Assembly: GCF_901709675.1 (NCBI RefSeq)
Contig: NC_051097.1
Coordinates: forward strand, 3,586,539 to 3,650,538
DNA length: 64,000 nucleotides
Direction of reading: 5' to 3'
DNA from: Syngnathus acus
Lineage: Eukaryota > Chordata > Actinopteri > Syngnathiformes > Syngnathidae
A program made the translations under genes and the position numbers. Of the stretch, positions 1 to 11,726 are shown piece after piece. The notes under the pieces were generated by a model. The model had not been told where the DNA came from. It saw only the letters and a list, made by a program, of their open reading frames with translations, and searched no databases. The stretch's first letter is position 1. Every line of letters begins with the position of its first letter.

Positions 1-46
1 CGGTCGAGCTCAACTACTCCATAATCATTCAATTTTGAGCAGTCAC

Positions 47-3000
47 CTGAGTTTTTAGGAAGCTGCCACAGGACATCATCCTGCGGACGACAGTGGACAT
101 GACTCGAGCGTGTTTGGTGTTGCGGTTGCTCGGATGGCTTCCCACCACATTCCTTCAAAGTCACTTCATTGATTCAAATCGCTCAAATTTATTTTCACAA
201 ACTCTTTCTCACAATAAGATGGTTGCGATGTTCCAACCCCCTTCCAACTTTCTGATTGAAACTTTTCAATAAAAAAATGTCTCCCCGTAAAATGAATGGT
301 GCACTTTGATTCTACAAAGCACGTCATTGTTTTTTCCTTGTAAATTACAATGGTCATCCTCAGAAATCTAAGACATCTTTTCACTCGTAACATGACTCAA
401 TACAAGTCAAAGTCAAATCTATTTGACAGGGAGACCATTCTTGTCAGATTTTTCCTTCTATTTCAATCAACTCTATTCTACTAAAATGACACTTTTTAAC
501 TCTTGCCTTCTAACATGACAGCTTCATAAGTGACAATTTTTTAGACCTCCGTTGCAAACGTGTCACTTACTGTAGATGATCCGTCGCGCCACTCAAATTT
601 GCCACTGTTGTTCTTGAGTCCCAGCCAAGAATACCATCCCATTCGCCGGTGAGCTTGACGAAAACAGAACAAACACTTGTGGTGAAAAATAGCGGGACGA
701 TTGCTGGCATGGTCAATTTGTCTTGGTGCTCACCAGCCAAAAACTGTCCGTCAACCTTTGAGTGAACGCTGGCCAAGAGACCTCCCTCTTCCTCGCAGAA
801 ATCTTCAGCCGCTTGCCAATTAACTTCCCTCCCCTCAAAATGGTAACAAGAGTCCTTGTACAGGAACTCGCCAGAGTCGCAGTCGGAAGCTGAAAGCCAA
901 AAGAAACTAATCAGAAAACCACGAGAGGGCGCTGGTGTCAAAAGGAGCGTCGCTGCCACTCACTCTCCACTCGACTGTAAGTGTAACCCAAGTCTTTGTA
1001 GGAACACGGCCATACGTCCGGGCAGTCTGCAGAAATACGGCGTGGTTGCACTTTTCTCCTTTCAGCGTCAACATCGCAACGGACGTGTGGACTTACCGTC
1101 GGGCGACCGCTCGCACATGTACGCCAATGAGGATCTGCACGAGCCATGTCTCCACTTTCCACGCCCACTGCTCGAGTACACACCTTGGTTGACGTACGCG
1201 CAGGATTCATCGTCGGAGCTGTTGAGAAAAGTCGGGAAAAATGAGACACACATCCGACAAACGTGCCAATTTGGTGTTTTTTTCCCTCGTTCACGTCCTC
1301 AGATAACGTGCATCCCACCTGACACAGGATGCAAAGAGGTGATCTTCTTACCTTCCATCTTGACGCGAGTCCCAGTTGGTGTAGGTCGGCGTCACACCAG
1401 TGTCGGACCAGTTCAGTCTCTTTTCTCCCGCTCCGAAAACCTGACAACTGTCCTTGTCGCAGACCTGCCGAAACCAATCCCGTTGTCAATGGCGTACCAA
1501 AAGCTCGCCGACAGTATGCTTCATCGAAAGGATTTGATGTTAAATATCCCTTGTAGATTGGGGTCAAACGTTTTGTACTTGAAAAAACTCGTATGTACTT
1601 GAAAAAAATCAAACTTAAATCTGAAAATAAACGAGCTGATCTTAAAACTAGAAAAATAAAACAATGTAGTAAAACAAAACACTTGTTTGAAAGTGTTTTT
1701 GAGTTCGCCTTGGTAATATTTTGGAAAATAGTATTTATTTTCAGGTTTCACCGCAATTTATTTTCATGATTTGAGATCTTTTTTCCAGTTGCATGTATTC
1801 AGATTCGCAATTATTTTCAGGATCAACTCCTGTTGTTTTTTCAGAATGGGATCTTTTTTATTCAGGTTCAAATCTTTTTGAGTTGTAATCCCAAATCTGG
1901 CGTGGGGCGGGGCGTGGAATCACAAATGACAGCTTAAGTGGAAGGCTTAATTGGAACCACTGCGCAGAGACAGCGCTCTCAGGGAACGTAGGAACTAAAA
2001 CAAATGGAATTTGACACCTCAATACGGCATAGTCATGACATTGGCAGCCTTAGAATTGATGCCCGTGACAAATCTATATTGAAATACCCAGTTCTGAGTG
2101 ACAGTACTGAGCGCCAACAGAGATTTAAGAGCAATTGTTCAAATTCAAAACGTTTGACCCAAGGCTACCTCCATACAACAGCCGCTTGCGCTTCCGTCTC
2201 ACCAAATTGGAGAGTCCGATCCAGAACGGCTTGTCGCCCATTTGCGACTTCACAAACTTTTCCTCCTCCTCGGAAGTGATGGAGACCAGGTCGCCGGCCT
2301 CCCAGAGGCAGTCGTGACGAGCTCCCAGCCAACCGTTGGTTGCGTCTATCTTCTTGTAGCATTTGGAGCCGTGAGAATTCCATCCGTGGTTTGTGTCACA
2401 TGGCTTATGACGGGTTACACCTGATGAACCATCAAAGTTGTGAAGGAATAGGGTCAAAAGACACAAAACCCGCCTAGCCACAATAACAGATACGCTGATA
2501 TAAGATAATAACAGAGGTTGCTACAACTTCACGATTCAATATGTATTTCTGTGCACTGCAAAATAAATGTCTTTTGATATGTGGCCTAAATAGCTTAATG
2601 ACCCTTAAGGAACTGTGTAATGCTTGCCTGATGTTTGTTCTCTAAATCATGGACACGGCCAGAGTCGTCTTGACCGTACAGTACTTGATTATATCTTGTG
2701 TTTTGATTAAACGTCATATGTCGCCTAATGCGAGACGCCAGCTTTTCGATTACTACTGAACGCTCTGCGCAGAGGGAAATATTTTGCCTAACAAAGATAA
2801 GATATGGTGGGAAGCATGATTAAACTAAGAATATAATGATGTGAGCAAAGACATGGAGTATCAAAAGAACTAACTTTGCATAGTCAGGGAACAGTAATAG
2901 ATTAATGATGTTACAGCCAAAAGCTCACATAAATTCGTACAAAATGACAAAAGTGAAAGAATGAGGTACGACAGTATATGTGCAAGGATGGAGGAGAATG

Positions 3001-5012
3001 TTTACAGGAAGGTCACTCGGAGATAAAAACCAGCTGGTGCCAGAAGGAGACAGCCAAGGACTCGGCCAAAGATGATCACCAAGGCCGAAAGACGGGATGG
3101 AAGACAACAGCCCCCACACACACACCGAATCGTCCAGAACCAGCACCCACTCCCATGGAATCAAACGCTACTGCGAACTCGCCCCACCCCAACGACTCAT
3201 CACCCATCAAACGCGCCCCACACCAACTGAATATAAGCTGACCAAAGAACCTTGAACGTTGCCTTTTCTGAATGGAGACTTTCTGCTCTTGAAAGGCCCA
3301 GCGCTGTATTGTACTTTCCTGAAAACAGAGCTTTCTTAACAAGAATTATGATTGAACTCAACCAACCTGTGTAAGTCTAATTTCTGCTTCAGTGTCTTTG
3401 CATTTTCCTAAATCTGAAGAAATTAAACGAGCACGCAGTGAGTGAATTGGATAACAGGTGATTGGCAATGGCTTTTGCCGTGAGGCGCAGATAGCGCTCC
3501 CTAAATTGTGGACCAAATCCAACAGTTGCCATGGTCATTTTTCAACTCTTGGTGAAAACCAGAAATTCAGCAAACAAGCAAGAATGCACGCCACCTAACT
3601 GTGTCACCTGCATGACTGACAATCGAGAATTGACAAGACTTACAAAGGACTTGGGAATTTAGGGCTATTAGCCTGAAATAATAGAGTCACAAAAAATCAA
3701 CAAGGCACATTTTTTCAGAGGATAACCAGTTTCAATATGCTGAATAATTTCAAGAACTGAACGGAGGAGATTCAGTCCACTTCTGTCGTTCTGCCACTCG
3801 GAGAAAGAAGTTTTCTTTTTTTTTTTTACTCAGGTTCTGTCCACACGATGGCGCTACAGGTCAATAAATCCCACATCCAACTTTTTCTTTTCTTTTCATC
3901 GATTGCCAAAAGATACATTTGCAATAAGGAAGACGTGTTGACAAGTCACGCCTCTTGTTCTAACATAGCTACAGAACAATGTCCGTGACTATCTTTTGCT
4001 CTTCACCCCCTTGACACACGTTTCAAAGTATTTTCCCTTTTCTTTTTTATTGGAATGAGACAAACTCAATGTGCGGTTGCGAATATTAAAGCCAATAGTG
4101 GTCTCGCTATGTGACGCGTGTGCATGTGCACATCGATATACGTGTGCGTATACGAAAAAAAAAAAAAAAAAACTCTGCAGCCGAGATGATGTTTTTGTGG
4201 ATTTTGTTTGGAGGGATGGACAAAAAAAGTGCGAGGTTAAAATCAAAGTGGATCATATGATATTCTTTTCTGTAATTGTTTCAGTTGGATCAATATTGCA
4301 CGTCCTATTAGATATAAAACATTGTTTGGTGTTAAAGAGAGATTTGATCACTTATACTTATCCTCACAAGGATGTACGACTTTAATGTAGAACGGACATC
4401 TTCATTACTATTAAGTACAAAATTTACTATTTGCTTATTTTCACTACAGTGCATGTGAGGAGAAAAATAGGGCGTCTGCCTTTCAAGAAAAGTGATACTC
4501 TGTATACACTGGATACAATGTCCCATTGTGTCTCGCAATCAATGTTAGCTTGTTAAAAAGGTATAACATAAAAAGACAGTTTGCACTCACATGACTCAAG
4601 AAAAAACGTTGACCCACAAGGTTTACGTGCACAAGAACAACATTTATGTGACGTCAAGAACATCCAATCTTAAAACAACTCCATTTGGGTCAAACATTTG
4701 ACCAAATTTGGGTTACAAATCAGACCGAACTGTTTGGCGCAGAACAATCCATTTTTATACAAAACTCCATAAATGCCAAAACATTCCATAGTAAATTCAC
4801 CCAGCTTACTGAGTCGGTCCAATTTTTAACCCAGCAGCGGATCCGCATTGCAATCCGAACCAAATGCCTCCTTCCAAAGTTATAATAAGAGTACAACGAT
4901 CGCAAAGTTGGACATTTTCTTTTATGTACTCACCGGCTGCGCAGCTGTACATCATCCATACGACGCAAGACAGGTGGACCAGCGCCAGGCGCGCGGCCAG
5001 CGGGGCCATCAT
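47..5012 (-). CDS. Tandem C-type lectin domain receptor, mannose-receptor-like (5' part, runs off left edge)
   Basis: Exons read on the minus strand: 4934-5012, 2203-2420, 1352-1464, 1097-1218, 734-889, 571-653, and possibly 47-152 (less certain). Phases agree through 571. The first exon starts with two ATGs (5012 used) and encodes a hydrophobic signal peptide (LALVHLSCVVWMMYSCAA). The next three exons form one CTLD: N-terminal Cys pair around HGSKCYKK, the WIGLSNL core, then GRGKWRHGSC and AYMCERS. A second CTLD follows (YKDSCYHFEG, FCEEEGGLLASVHS, YSWLGLKNNSGKFEWRDGSS). No ricin-B or fibronectin-II exon is visible between signal peptide and CTLD1, unlike classical MRC1. The EPN and WND sugar/calcium motifs are not recognisable in CTLD1, so calcium-dependent mannose binding is doubtful. 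Probably an endocytic or soluble immune lectin. The 2.5-kb first intron (2421-4933) holds no gene. The family is secure; the exact orthologue is not. Confidence 0.78.
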
Positions 5013-5654
5013 GGTGACGGAAGGCCACCAGAGAGGCTATTGAACGCAGAAATCACGATGTGGTGCTCCGCAAAAAACAGGTGACGGCCGCCGAACGGAA
5101 GCTTGCTCCGGTGCTGCTGCTGCTGCTTCTGCTGCTCGGCCCCCACCCACGTGACTCACGCACCTGAGGAAGAGCGCGTTCCAGTGGAGACGCTCTTTAC
5201 GTGTGCACGTCTTTGGCTGCGGTAACGCGATATTATTTTGGCCACCTTCGCTCAGACTTTGATTTGATTCGGGATGGGAAACAGTTGAAGAAAGCAAAAA
5301 AGAGGGACAACCTTTGTGCATGGTCACTTCAACCTACGTTTCAAAGTGAAGCCAAGTAATGCGTAAAAGTCATTTTTACTCGACATCCGTCAAAGCGGAT
5401 TCAGCTCATGACAACGTTGGCTGGCAGAAAGAGCAAAAACATTGGGTCACTAAATCAGCTGACATTTTCTGATCAATTGTGTCCGAGCAGCAATGAGCAG
5501 GTTGACATGTCACATTTTGGGCTAGGGAGCCAAATGCAGGCAAGCAGGTCTATTCCACAGAAGGAATGTCTTCTTAAAAGGCACTGGCGGTCCTGGACAG
5601 TTTTACCAAGGGGATTGTCTCTGGAACACACACGCGCGCGCACACGCACACACA
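5013..5654. other. Intergenic, lectin gene upstream region
   Basis: This is the 5' flank of the lectin gene. It includes a CTG/CAG-rich stretch near 5110-5140 and a (CA)n-type run near 5628-5660. No coding potential is recognised, and no convincing TATA box is seen. Confidence 0.5.
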
Positions 5655-6120
5655 CACGACGATGTCGGCTTCACAGCGGCGCAGCACCATTGAATGACCT
5701 TGAATGAAACAGTTTGTGACAACCTGAGCATCACTTTACTGGAAAAAAGGGAGGAGGCAGACAAAAGAAAACGAAACCTAACTCACAGCTACATATTAAG
5801 GAATCTTGTTTTGTGCCTCGTGGCAAAGTATTTGGGTATTTGCTTGTTGCCACTGCATAATGCCGTCATGCAAGTGCGACGTAAAAGGGAGCCGAATGGT
5901 CATTTACACCATGTGCACAATTATTAGGCGAGTGAGCATTTTGACCGTATTATCATTTTCATGCGTACTTTCCAACTTCAGGTTGTTTTAACTTGAATGC
6001 TTATTGGTTTTAAGAATATCAGGTGAAGTGTATTTGTGTAAATGTGCGGCCTAAGGAGGTCAACGCCCTATATCAAGGTGTGCATAATTACTATAAGGCA
6101 GCGTCTTTTCCTCAGGCAAC

Positions 6121-6784
6121 ATGGGCCGAAAAAGAGATTTAACTGACTCTGGAAAGTCAAAGATTGTGAAAAGTCTTTCAGAAGGATGCAGCACTCTTGA
6201 AACTGCCAAGATATTGCGGCGTGATCACCGAACCATCAAACATTTTGTTGCATATGATCAAGAGGGTTGCAAGAAACATGTTGAGAAGAAAAGACGTAAA
6301 TTAACTGCAAAAGATTCGAGAAGAATTCAACGTGAAGCCACCAGGAACCTGTTATCCTCTAGTGTTGTCATAGTTCAGAACCACAACCTACCTGGAGTGT
6401 CCAGAAGTATATACAAGGTGTTCTGTGCTCAAAGACATGGCCAAGGTAAGAAAAGATGAAACCCGACCACCACTAAGCAAGAGTCACAAATTGAAATGTC
6501 AAAACTGGGCCAAGAAATATCTTAAGACAGAACTTAAGATGAACTCATGAGATGAGAGTGACTCTTGACGGACCAGATGCATGAGCCAGCGGCTGGATCA
6601 GTGTCGGGCACAGAGCTCCGTTTTGACTCAGACGCCAGCAAGGTGGAGTCCTGGTATTGGAGTCTTTTCGGGTTGAAGATGGACACAAACTCAACTCCCA
6701 AACCTACTGTCAGTTTTTAGAAGACACTTTCTTCAAGCAATGGTACAGGAAAAAGTCAGCATCTTTCAAGAAGACCATGATTTG

Positions 6785-6828
<44 letters not shown>

Positions 6829-7256
6829 CTTTATTATCAAAACTTGAAACTTGAACTTTATTCATCCCACAGTGGGGAAATTCACTTGTCACAGCAGCGC
6901 ATATAAGTGCAAGAATAATCCGAGTGCAAGAATAAAACAAGTGCCAACATTTCAAAAAATGCAGGACAATGCTCCAGCGCATGCATCAAAGTATTCCACT
7001 GCATGGCTAGGCAATGAAGGCAATGATGACATGGCCCCCTTCCTCACCTGACCTAAACCCTATTGAGAACTTGTGGGCCCTTTTCTAACGGGAGATTGAC
7101 AGTGGAGGAAGACAGTACACCTCTCTGAACAGTGTCTGGGAGGCTGTGGTTGCTGCAGCACGGAAAGTCGATTGTTAGCAGCTCAAGAAACTGAAAGACT
7201 CCATGAATGGAAGGCTTGTGGCTGTTATTCAAAAGAAAGGTGGCTATATGGGTCAC
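6121..7256 (+). pseudogene. Broken Tc1-family transposase
   Basis: An N-terminal paired-type HTH region of about 112 aa is intact (start ATG 6121). The downstream DDE domain survives only in pieces in different frames: a segment before the (GATT)n insertion at 6786, QDNAPAHASK near 6964, then DLNPIEN and a basic C-terminal tail ending near 7256. Frameshifts, stops and the inserted repeat rule out an active enzyme. Confidence 0.75.
6786..6827. repeat. (GATT)n microsatellite
   Basis: About ten perfect GATT units lie at the start of a short inserted repeat (GAACTTTATTCATCCCAC follows near 6853), which interrupts the Tc1-like transposase. Confidence 0.9.
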
Positions 7257-7857
7257 TGATTTTCTTTTTTTTTATTGAAATGTCAGAAATGTTTATTTAT
7301 AATTTTTGACTCGTTTGATTATTATTCTCACTTAAACAGATGAAAATAAACAAGTGATGTGGGAACATTTTCGTTTTTCATAAGACTTCTGTACACTAAT
7401 AGTTGCCCAATAATTGTGCACACACAGATTTTCTCCTTAGAAGCCAAAACCTCAGTTTTACTTCATGAAATAATCCGATTGACTGCGGTCACTGTAGTTG
7501 TTCAATCATAAAATTAATCCTGAAGAATACAACTTCCTAACCATTGTGCACACGGTGTAGGTGCTCTCGTGAATAAGTGAGTGTATGTCATCACTGACAG
7601 AGACAATTGTGGAATCACAGAGAGTGATATTCTAATTGATGACAATTCAGGATAGCTAGGAGACCGTGGCGGCCCTGCGGCGGCGCGGCACCTTTGAATG
7701 GCCTTGAGTGAAACCAAGAGGATCACTGTGCTGGATACATTTGTTACCAGCAGCATCTTGTCGGAAATATGTCTGTAACAAATTCAGGCTCCAAGATAAG
7801 AGAGGTGCCAGAGGAAAGAAACCGAAACCTAATACACACAAACAAAGCCTAACTCTC

Positions 7858-7939
7858 GCTCGCACGCACGCGCACACACACACACATACACACGCGCGCA
7901 CACACACGCATTAAGGAATCCTCTCTTCTCAAATGGAGT

Positions 7940-7984
<45 letters not shown>

Positions 7985-7990
7985 TGCGTG
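7858..7990. repeat. (CA)n followed by (TG)n, palindromic dinucleotide centre
   Basis: An alternating CA/CG tract (about 7860-7910) is followed after about 25 bp by a long GT tract (about 7938-7990). The pair is the centre of the surrounding inverted repeat. Confidence 0.85.
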
Positions 7991-8461
7991 TGCGTGTGCC
8001 TGTGTGCATGCGTGCCTCTCTGCCTCCTCCCTTATCTTGAAGACCGAATTTGATACAGAGACATATTTCCAACAAAATGCTGCTTGTTACAAATGTTGCC
8101 AACACAGTTATTCACAGGTTATCTTGTTTCCATTCAGTCATCCAATGGTGCAACGCTGCCGCACGGTCTCCTTGCCGTCCCGAATCTTCATCAATTGGAA
8201 TTTTACTCTCTGTGATTCCACCTGCCACAATTGTCTTTGTCAGTGATGCCATGCACTCAGTCATTCACGAGAACCTAAATGACCATTGGCTCACTTTTAT
8301 GTGGTACATGCATGATTGCATCAGTTGACAACAAGCAAATACCCAAATACTTTGGCACCAGGCACAGAACTCATGAAGAGCAACAAGTATCAATTTGGGA
8401 ATAAATGTTTCCTTAATAGATTTCAAAGCGTGTTTGTTTTTGTGCATGCATGTGTGTGGCT

Positions 8462-8752
8462 CAGTCAAAGGTAAAGGTAAAGACCCACTGATTGTCACAC
8501 ACAAATCCGGGTGTGGTGAAATTTGTCTCTGCATTTAACCCATCCCCGAAGGGAGCAGTGAGCAGCAGCGGAGCCGCGCCTGGGAATCATTTGGTGATCC
8601 AACCCCCCAATTCCAACCCTTAATGCTGAGTGCCAAGCAGGGAGGTAATGGGTTCCTTTTTTATAGTCTTTGGTATGACCCGGCCAGGGTTTGAACCAAC
8701 AACCTTCCAGTCTCAGGGCAGACACTCTACCACTAGGCCACTGAGCTACATG
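8462..8752 (-). mobile_element. tRNA-derived SINE
   Basis: Read on the minus strand, the head has a tRNA-like A box (GGCCTAGTGGTAGAGTGTC, near 8740) and a B box (GGTTCAAACC, near 8690) with tRNA-like spacing. A unique body and tail follow, with GCATTTAACCCATCCC near 8530. The order of A box, B box and non-tRNA body is typical of teleost tRNA-SINEs. It is not a functional tRNA gene, because the acceptor stem does not close. Confidence 0.75.
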
Positions 8753-8759
8753 AGTTAGT

Positions 8760-9200
8760 GTGCCATTCCACAACTATTAATTTTCACAAAGTCCGCTGTT
8801 TCTGATTTTATATTAGCAATTTGCATATCCTCCAGAATGTAATGAGAAGTGACCAGCTCAACTGCTGCTTGAGTGCAAAATAAACCTTATTTGCCTTGAA
8901 AATGAACTCCATCATAAAAACACACACACACACACGCACACACACATTTCCACTCCATTTCAGCCCTGCCACAAAAGGACCAATGACATACAGGTGTCGC
9001 AGTAACACATTAACCCAGATGTGGCCGTTGATGAGAATGACACTGGAGAACAAGATGTCATGTTTGAGTGACTGGACACTGAGAGGAAGATGGTGCCTGC
9101 CACTATTGTTCCTCAACTGTTAGCCGTGGTTACCTGCAATGCAACACATGCAGCCATCATTGGTTAGCACAAAAAGGGCATAGCAAGGATGTTTTTAGCA
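8760..9200. other. Intergenic, no gene seen
   Basis: Unique-looking sequence with a short (CA)n tract at about 8920-8945. ORFs here are small and do not resemble any family I know. Confidence 0.5.
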
Positions 9201-9239
9201 GCGAGTAACTTTGCACTTTAGCCTATCAAATTTTCAAGA

Positions 9240-9610
9240 ACTTCAGGGAAAGAGCTTTAATTGTTGCCAAACAGGCCCCCTTTTCAGCATGATGGAGCTC
9301 CTCATCAAGCAAAAAATCCAAACAAAACGCCTCGAGAACAACATTGAGATTTTGGGCCCTTGGTCAGGAAAACTCCCCAGATTTTAATCCAATTGAGATC
9401 AATTTGGGATCAATCCTCAAAAGGTGGGTGGGGTGGACAATCAAAAACCCACAAATTTTGACAAACTCCAAGCATCGATTATGCAAAAACCATCAGTCAG
9501 AATCTGATCCAGAAGTTGATTGACAGCATGCCAGGGAGAACTGAAGATGTCTTGAAAAAGAAATGTCAACACTGCAAAAATTGACTGATTACATGAATTC
9601 CCAATAAAAG
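9240..9610 (+). pseudogene. Remnant of a Tc1-like transposase 3' end
   Basis: Fragments of a DDE transposase C-terminus can be read: PDFNPIE near 9376-9396, then a DSMPGRTEDVLKKK-like tail near 9520-9560, followed by AATAAA-containing DNA. Stops and frameshifts are frequent and no intact terminal repeat pair was found. Confidence 0.55.
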
Positions 9611-10160
9611 CTTTTGAAATGTGTCTCTTGTATTTACCTCATCATAGTCACTCACAATAAACGCTAGTTTGCGTGTCATCAACTCTATGTGTCCTATTTC
9701 AACTCTACTTTTTAATATGAAATGTTGCGTATTGGTGCAAAAGTGTTTTTTTGTTTCTGCAACAGTCTGAAGGGCCTTCTCTTTGGAAGTAAAGACACAA
9801 GTCATAAAAGGTTGGGAACTATGCAGATTCAGTAACTAATTGTGACATCTAGTGGCGATAGTTAGGATTTTTTCTAGAATTTTGGGCACGGCATTTTGGA
9901 TAAAAATGAACATTTATTTTATAAGGTGTAATTGTTTTTTTTAAGGCGGGTAGTAAATCACAATATCATCAATCATAATATTAGTTTCTGCTTTGATTTG
10001 AAATTAAATTCCTTTTTTTTAACAGATCTATACTATTATTCTCAAAGGAGGACACAAGGGCGGCCCTCCCACTAGGCACACTAGGCCATTGCCTAGGGCG
10101 CCAGTTGGGGAGGGCGGCGCCGCAACCACCCAAAAAAACCCCAAAAATGTAACATGTATA
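9611..10160. other. Intergenic with GC-rich palindromic repeat piece
   Basis: No gene is seen. A GC-rich, partly self-complementary stretch (about 10055-10130, around ACTAGGCCATTGCCTAGGGC) is probably the end of an older DNA transposon or MITE. It lies immediately beside the Tc1-like element that follows. Confidence 0.4.
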
Positions 10161-11726
10161 CACTGCTCAAAAAAATTAAAGGAACACTTTGAAAACACAT
10201 CAGATTTCAATGGTGAACATGTTTGGGGGGGGGATATCTATACTGATATGGACAGTTTAATGTCCCAGGAACAAAAGGATGCCACATCTTTGGATGGAAA
10301 TAAAAGTTTTCAGCCTACAGAGGGCTCAGTAAATACATACCCCAAAAATGATATGGCAGGCTTGTCCATTTTGCCTAAATTAAATTTTTGCAACTCAAAA
10401 TTCTTTTCAATATCTTGTGTGGCTCCACGAGCTTGTATGCATGCTTGACAACGTCGCGGCATGCTCCTAATGAGACGACGGATGGTGTCTTGTGAGATGT
10501 CCTCCCAGATCTGTCTAAGGGCATCAATGAGCTCCTGTAAAGTCTGAGGAGCAACCTGGCGGCGTATGATGGACCGAAACATTATGTCCCAGAGGTGTTC
10601 TATCGGGTTTAGATCAGGTGATCGTGAGGGCCATTCAATTGTGTCAATTCCTTCATCCTCCAGATACTGTCTGCATACTCTTGCCACAATAGGTCGGGAA
10701 TTGTTGTGGATCAGGAGGAACCCAGGACCTACTGCACCGGCGTAGGGTCTGACCATGGGTGCAAGGATCATCCCGATACCTAATGGCAGTCAGACTGCCG
10801 TTCTCTAGCCTGTAGAGGTCTGTTCGTCCTTCCGTGGAAATGCCTCCCCAGACCATCACTGACCCACCACCAAACCGGTCATGCTGAATGATGTTGCAGG
10901 CAGCATAGCGCTCTCCTTGGCTTCTCCAGACCCTTTCACGTCTATCACAGGTGCTCAGGGTAAACCTGCTCTCATCTGTGAAAAGCACAGGGCGCCAGTG
11001 GCGGACTTGTCAATTCTGGTGTTCTATGGCAAATGCCAATCGAGCTCCACAGTGCTGAGCAACGAGCACAGGGCACACTACAGGACGTCGTGCCCTGAGG
11101 CCACCCTTGTGAAGTCTGTTTCTGACTGTTTGGGCAGAGACATTCACACCAGTAGCCTGCTGGAGGTCATTCTGTAGGGCTCAGGCAGTGCTCAACCTGT
11201 TCCTCCTTGCACAAAGCGGCAGATATCGGTCCTGCTGATGGAATGAGGACCGTCTATGGCCCTGTCCAGCTCTCCTAGAGTAACTGCCTATCTCCTGAAA
11301 TCTCCTCCATGCTCTGGACATTGTACTGGGAGACATATCAAATCTTCTTGCAACAGCACGCATAGATGTGCCATCCTGGAGGAGTTGGACAATCTGCGCA
11401 ACTTCAGAAGGGTTAAGAAATCGCCTCATGGTGCCAGTCGTGATAATGACTCTAGCTAAAGCCAACACCTGTGGAAAAACAGTTAAAAAAGATCAAGAGG
11501 GAGGAACTTGAAATGGCCGCCACCTGCAAAACCAGTCCTGTTTTGGGGACCATCTCGTTGTTGCCCCTCTAATGTACCTGTTGTTAATCCCATCAACACC
11601 AACGCAGCTGAAACTGTTTAACAACCCTGTCTGCCACGTACCTGAACAAAACCTTATCAGAAAAGTCTCATTAAATTCATGCCATACCCTGATAAAAAAC
11701 TGTTCTTTTAATTTTTTTGAGCAGTG
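10161..11726 (-). mobile_element. Full-length but defective Tc1-like transposon
   Basis: The ends are inverted (CACTGCTCAAAAAAATTAAA at the left; the complement of TTTAATTTTTTTGAGCAGTG at the right). TA flanks both sides (10159-10160 and 11727-11728). The body is 1566 bp, the normal size for a Tc1-like element. The transposase lies on the minus strand in three frame-shifted blocks. TIRs and length are well preserved, so the element is younger than the remnants around it. Confidence 0.88.
10310..11468 (-). pseudogene. Tc1-like transposase, frameshifted
   Basis: The N-terminal HTH block is MRRFLNPSEVAQIVQLLQDG with RAVARRFDMSPSTMSRAWRR, read from 11429 downwards. The middle catalytic block, read from 10988, has FTDESRFTLS and GGGSVMVWGGIS, which includes the first and second acidic positions. 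The C-terminal block, read from 10771 downwards, has SRSPDLNPIEHLWD with the third acidic residue. The blocks lie in different frames, so at least two indels separate them. All three catalytic motifs can still be recognised. Confidence 0.85.

Larger units (their letters stand above)
5907..7557 (+). mobile_element. Tc1-like DNA transposon, IR/DR type, inactivated
   Basis: The element is flanked by TA on both sides (5905-5906 and 7558-7559). The outer ends are inverted: CACCATGTGCACAATTATTA at the left against the complement of ATTGTGCACACGGTG at the right. A second related motif lies inside each end (about 6078 and about 7405), so each terminus carries two direct-repeat-like sites, as in the IR/DR subgroup. 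The transposase starts at 6121 (MGRKRDLTDSGKSKI, an HTH region) and stays open for 112 codons. It then breaks by frameshifts and stops. A DLNPIEN-type catalytic segment can still be read near 7045-7065. A small insertion with a (GATT)n tract (6786-6827) sits inside. Non-functional. Confidence 0.82.
5655..8440. repeat. Composite fold-back repeat interrupted by a Tc1-like insertion
   Basis: Three related segments are visible. Segment A is 5655-5906 (plus), B is 7558-7925 (plus) and C is about 8020-8440 (inverted). Segment A, for example AAAGTATTTGGGTATTTGCT near 5825, reappears as its reverse complement near 8345. Segment B matches C in inverse around a (CA)n/(TG)n centre, for example GACAATTGTGGAATCACAG near 7600 against its inverse near 8210-8235. 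Reading A directly into B restores continuity with C, so the Tc1-like element at 5907-7557 interrupted an older long inverted repeat. No transposase of its own is seen, so it looks like a non-autonomous fold-back or MITE-like unit. Confidence 0.6.

Noticed and set aside
856-1602. 248-aa plus-strand ORF
   Set aside because: It is antisense to three well-supported C-type lectin exons and their introns, and its sequence has no family features.
7656-8246. ORFs of THTHTH or CVCVCV repeats on both strands
   Set aside because: Translations of the (CA)n and (TG)n tracts.
8690-8752. tRNA gene
   Set aside because: A and B boxes are present on the minus strand but the stems do not close and a SINE body follows, so it is a tRNA-derived SINE head.
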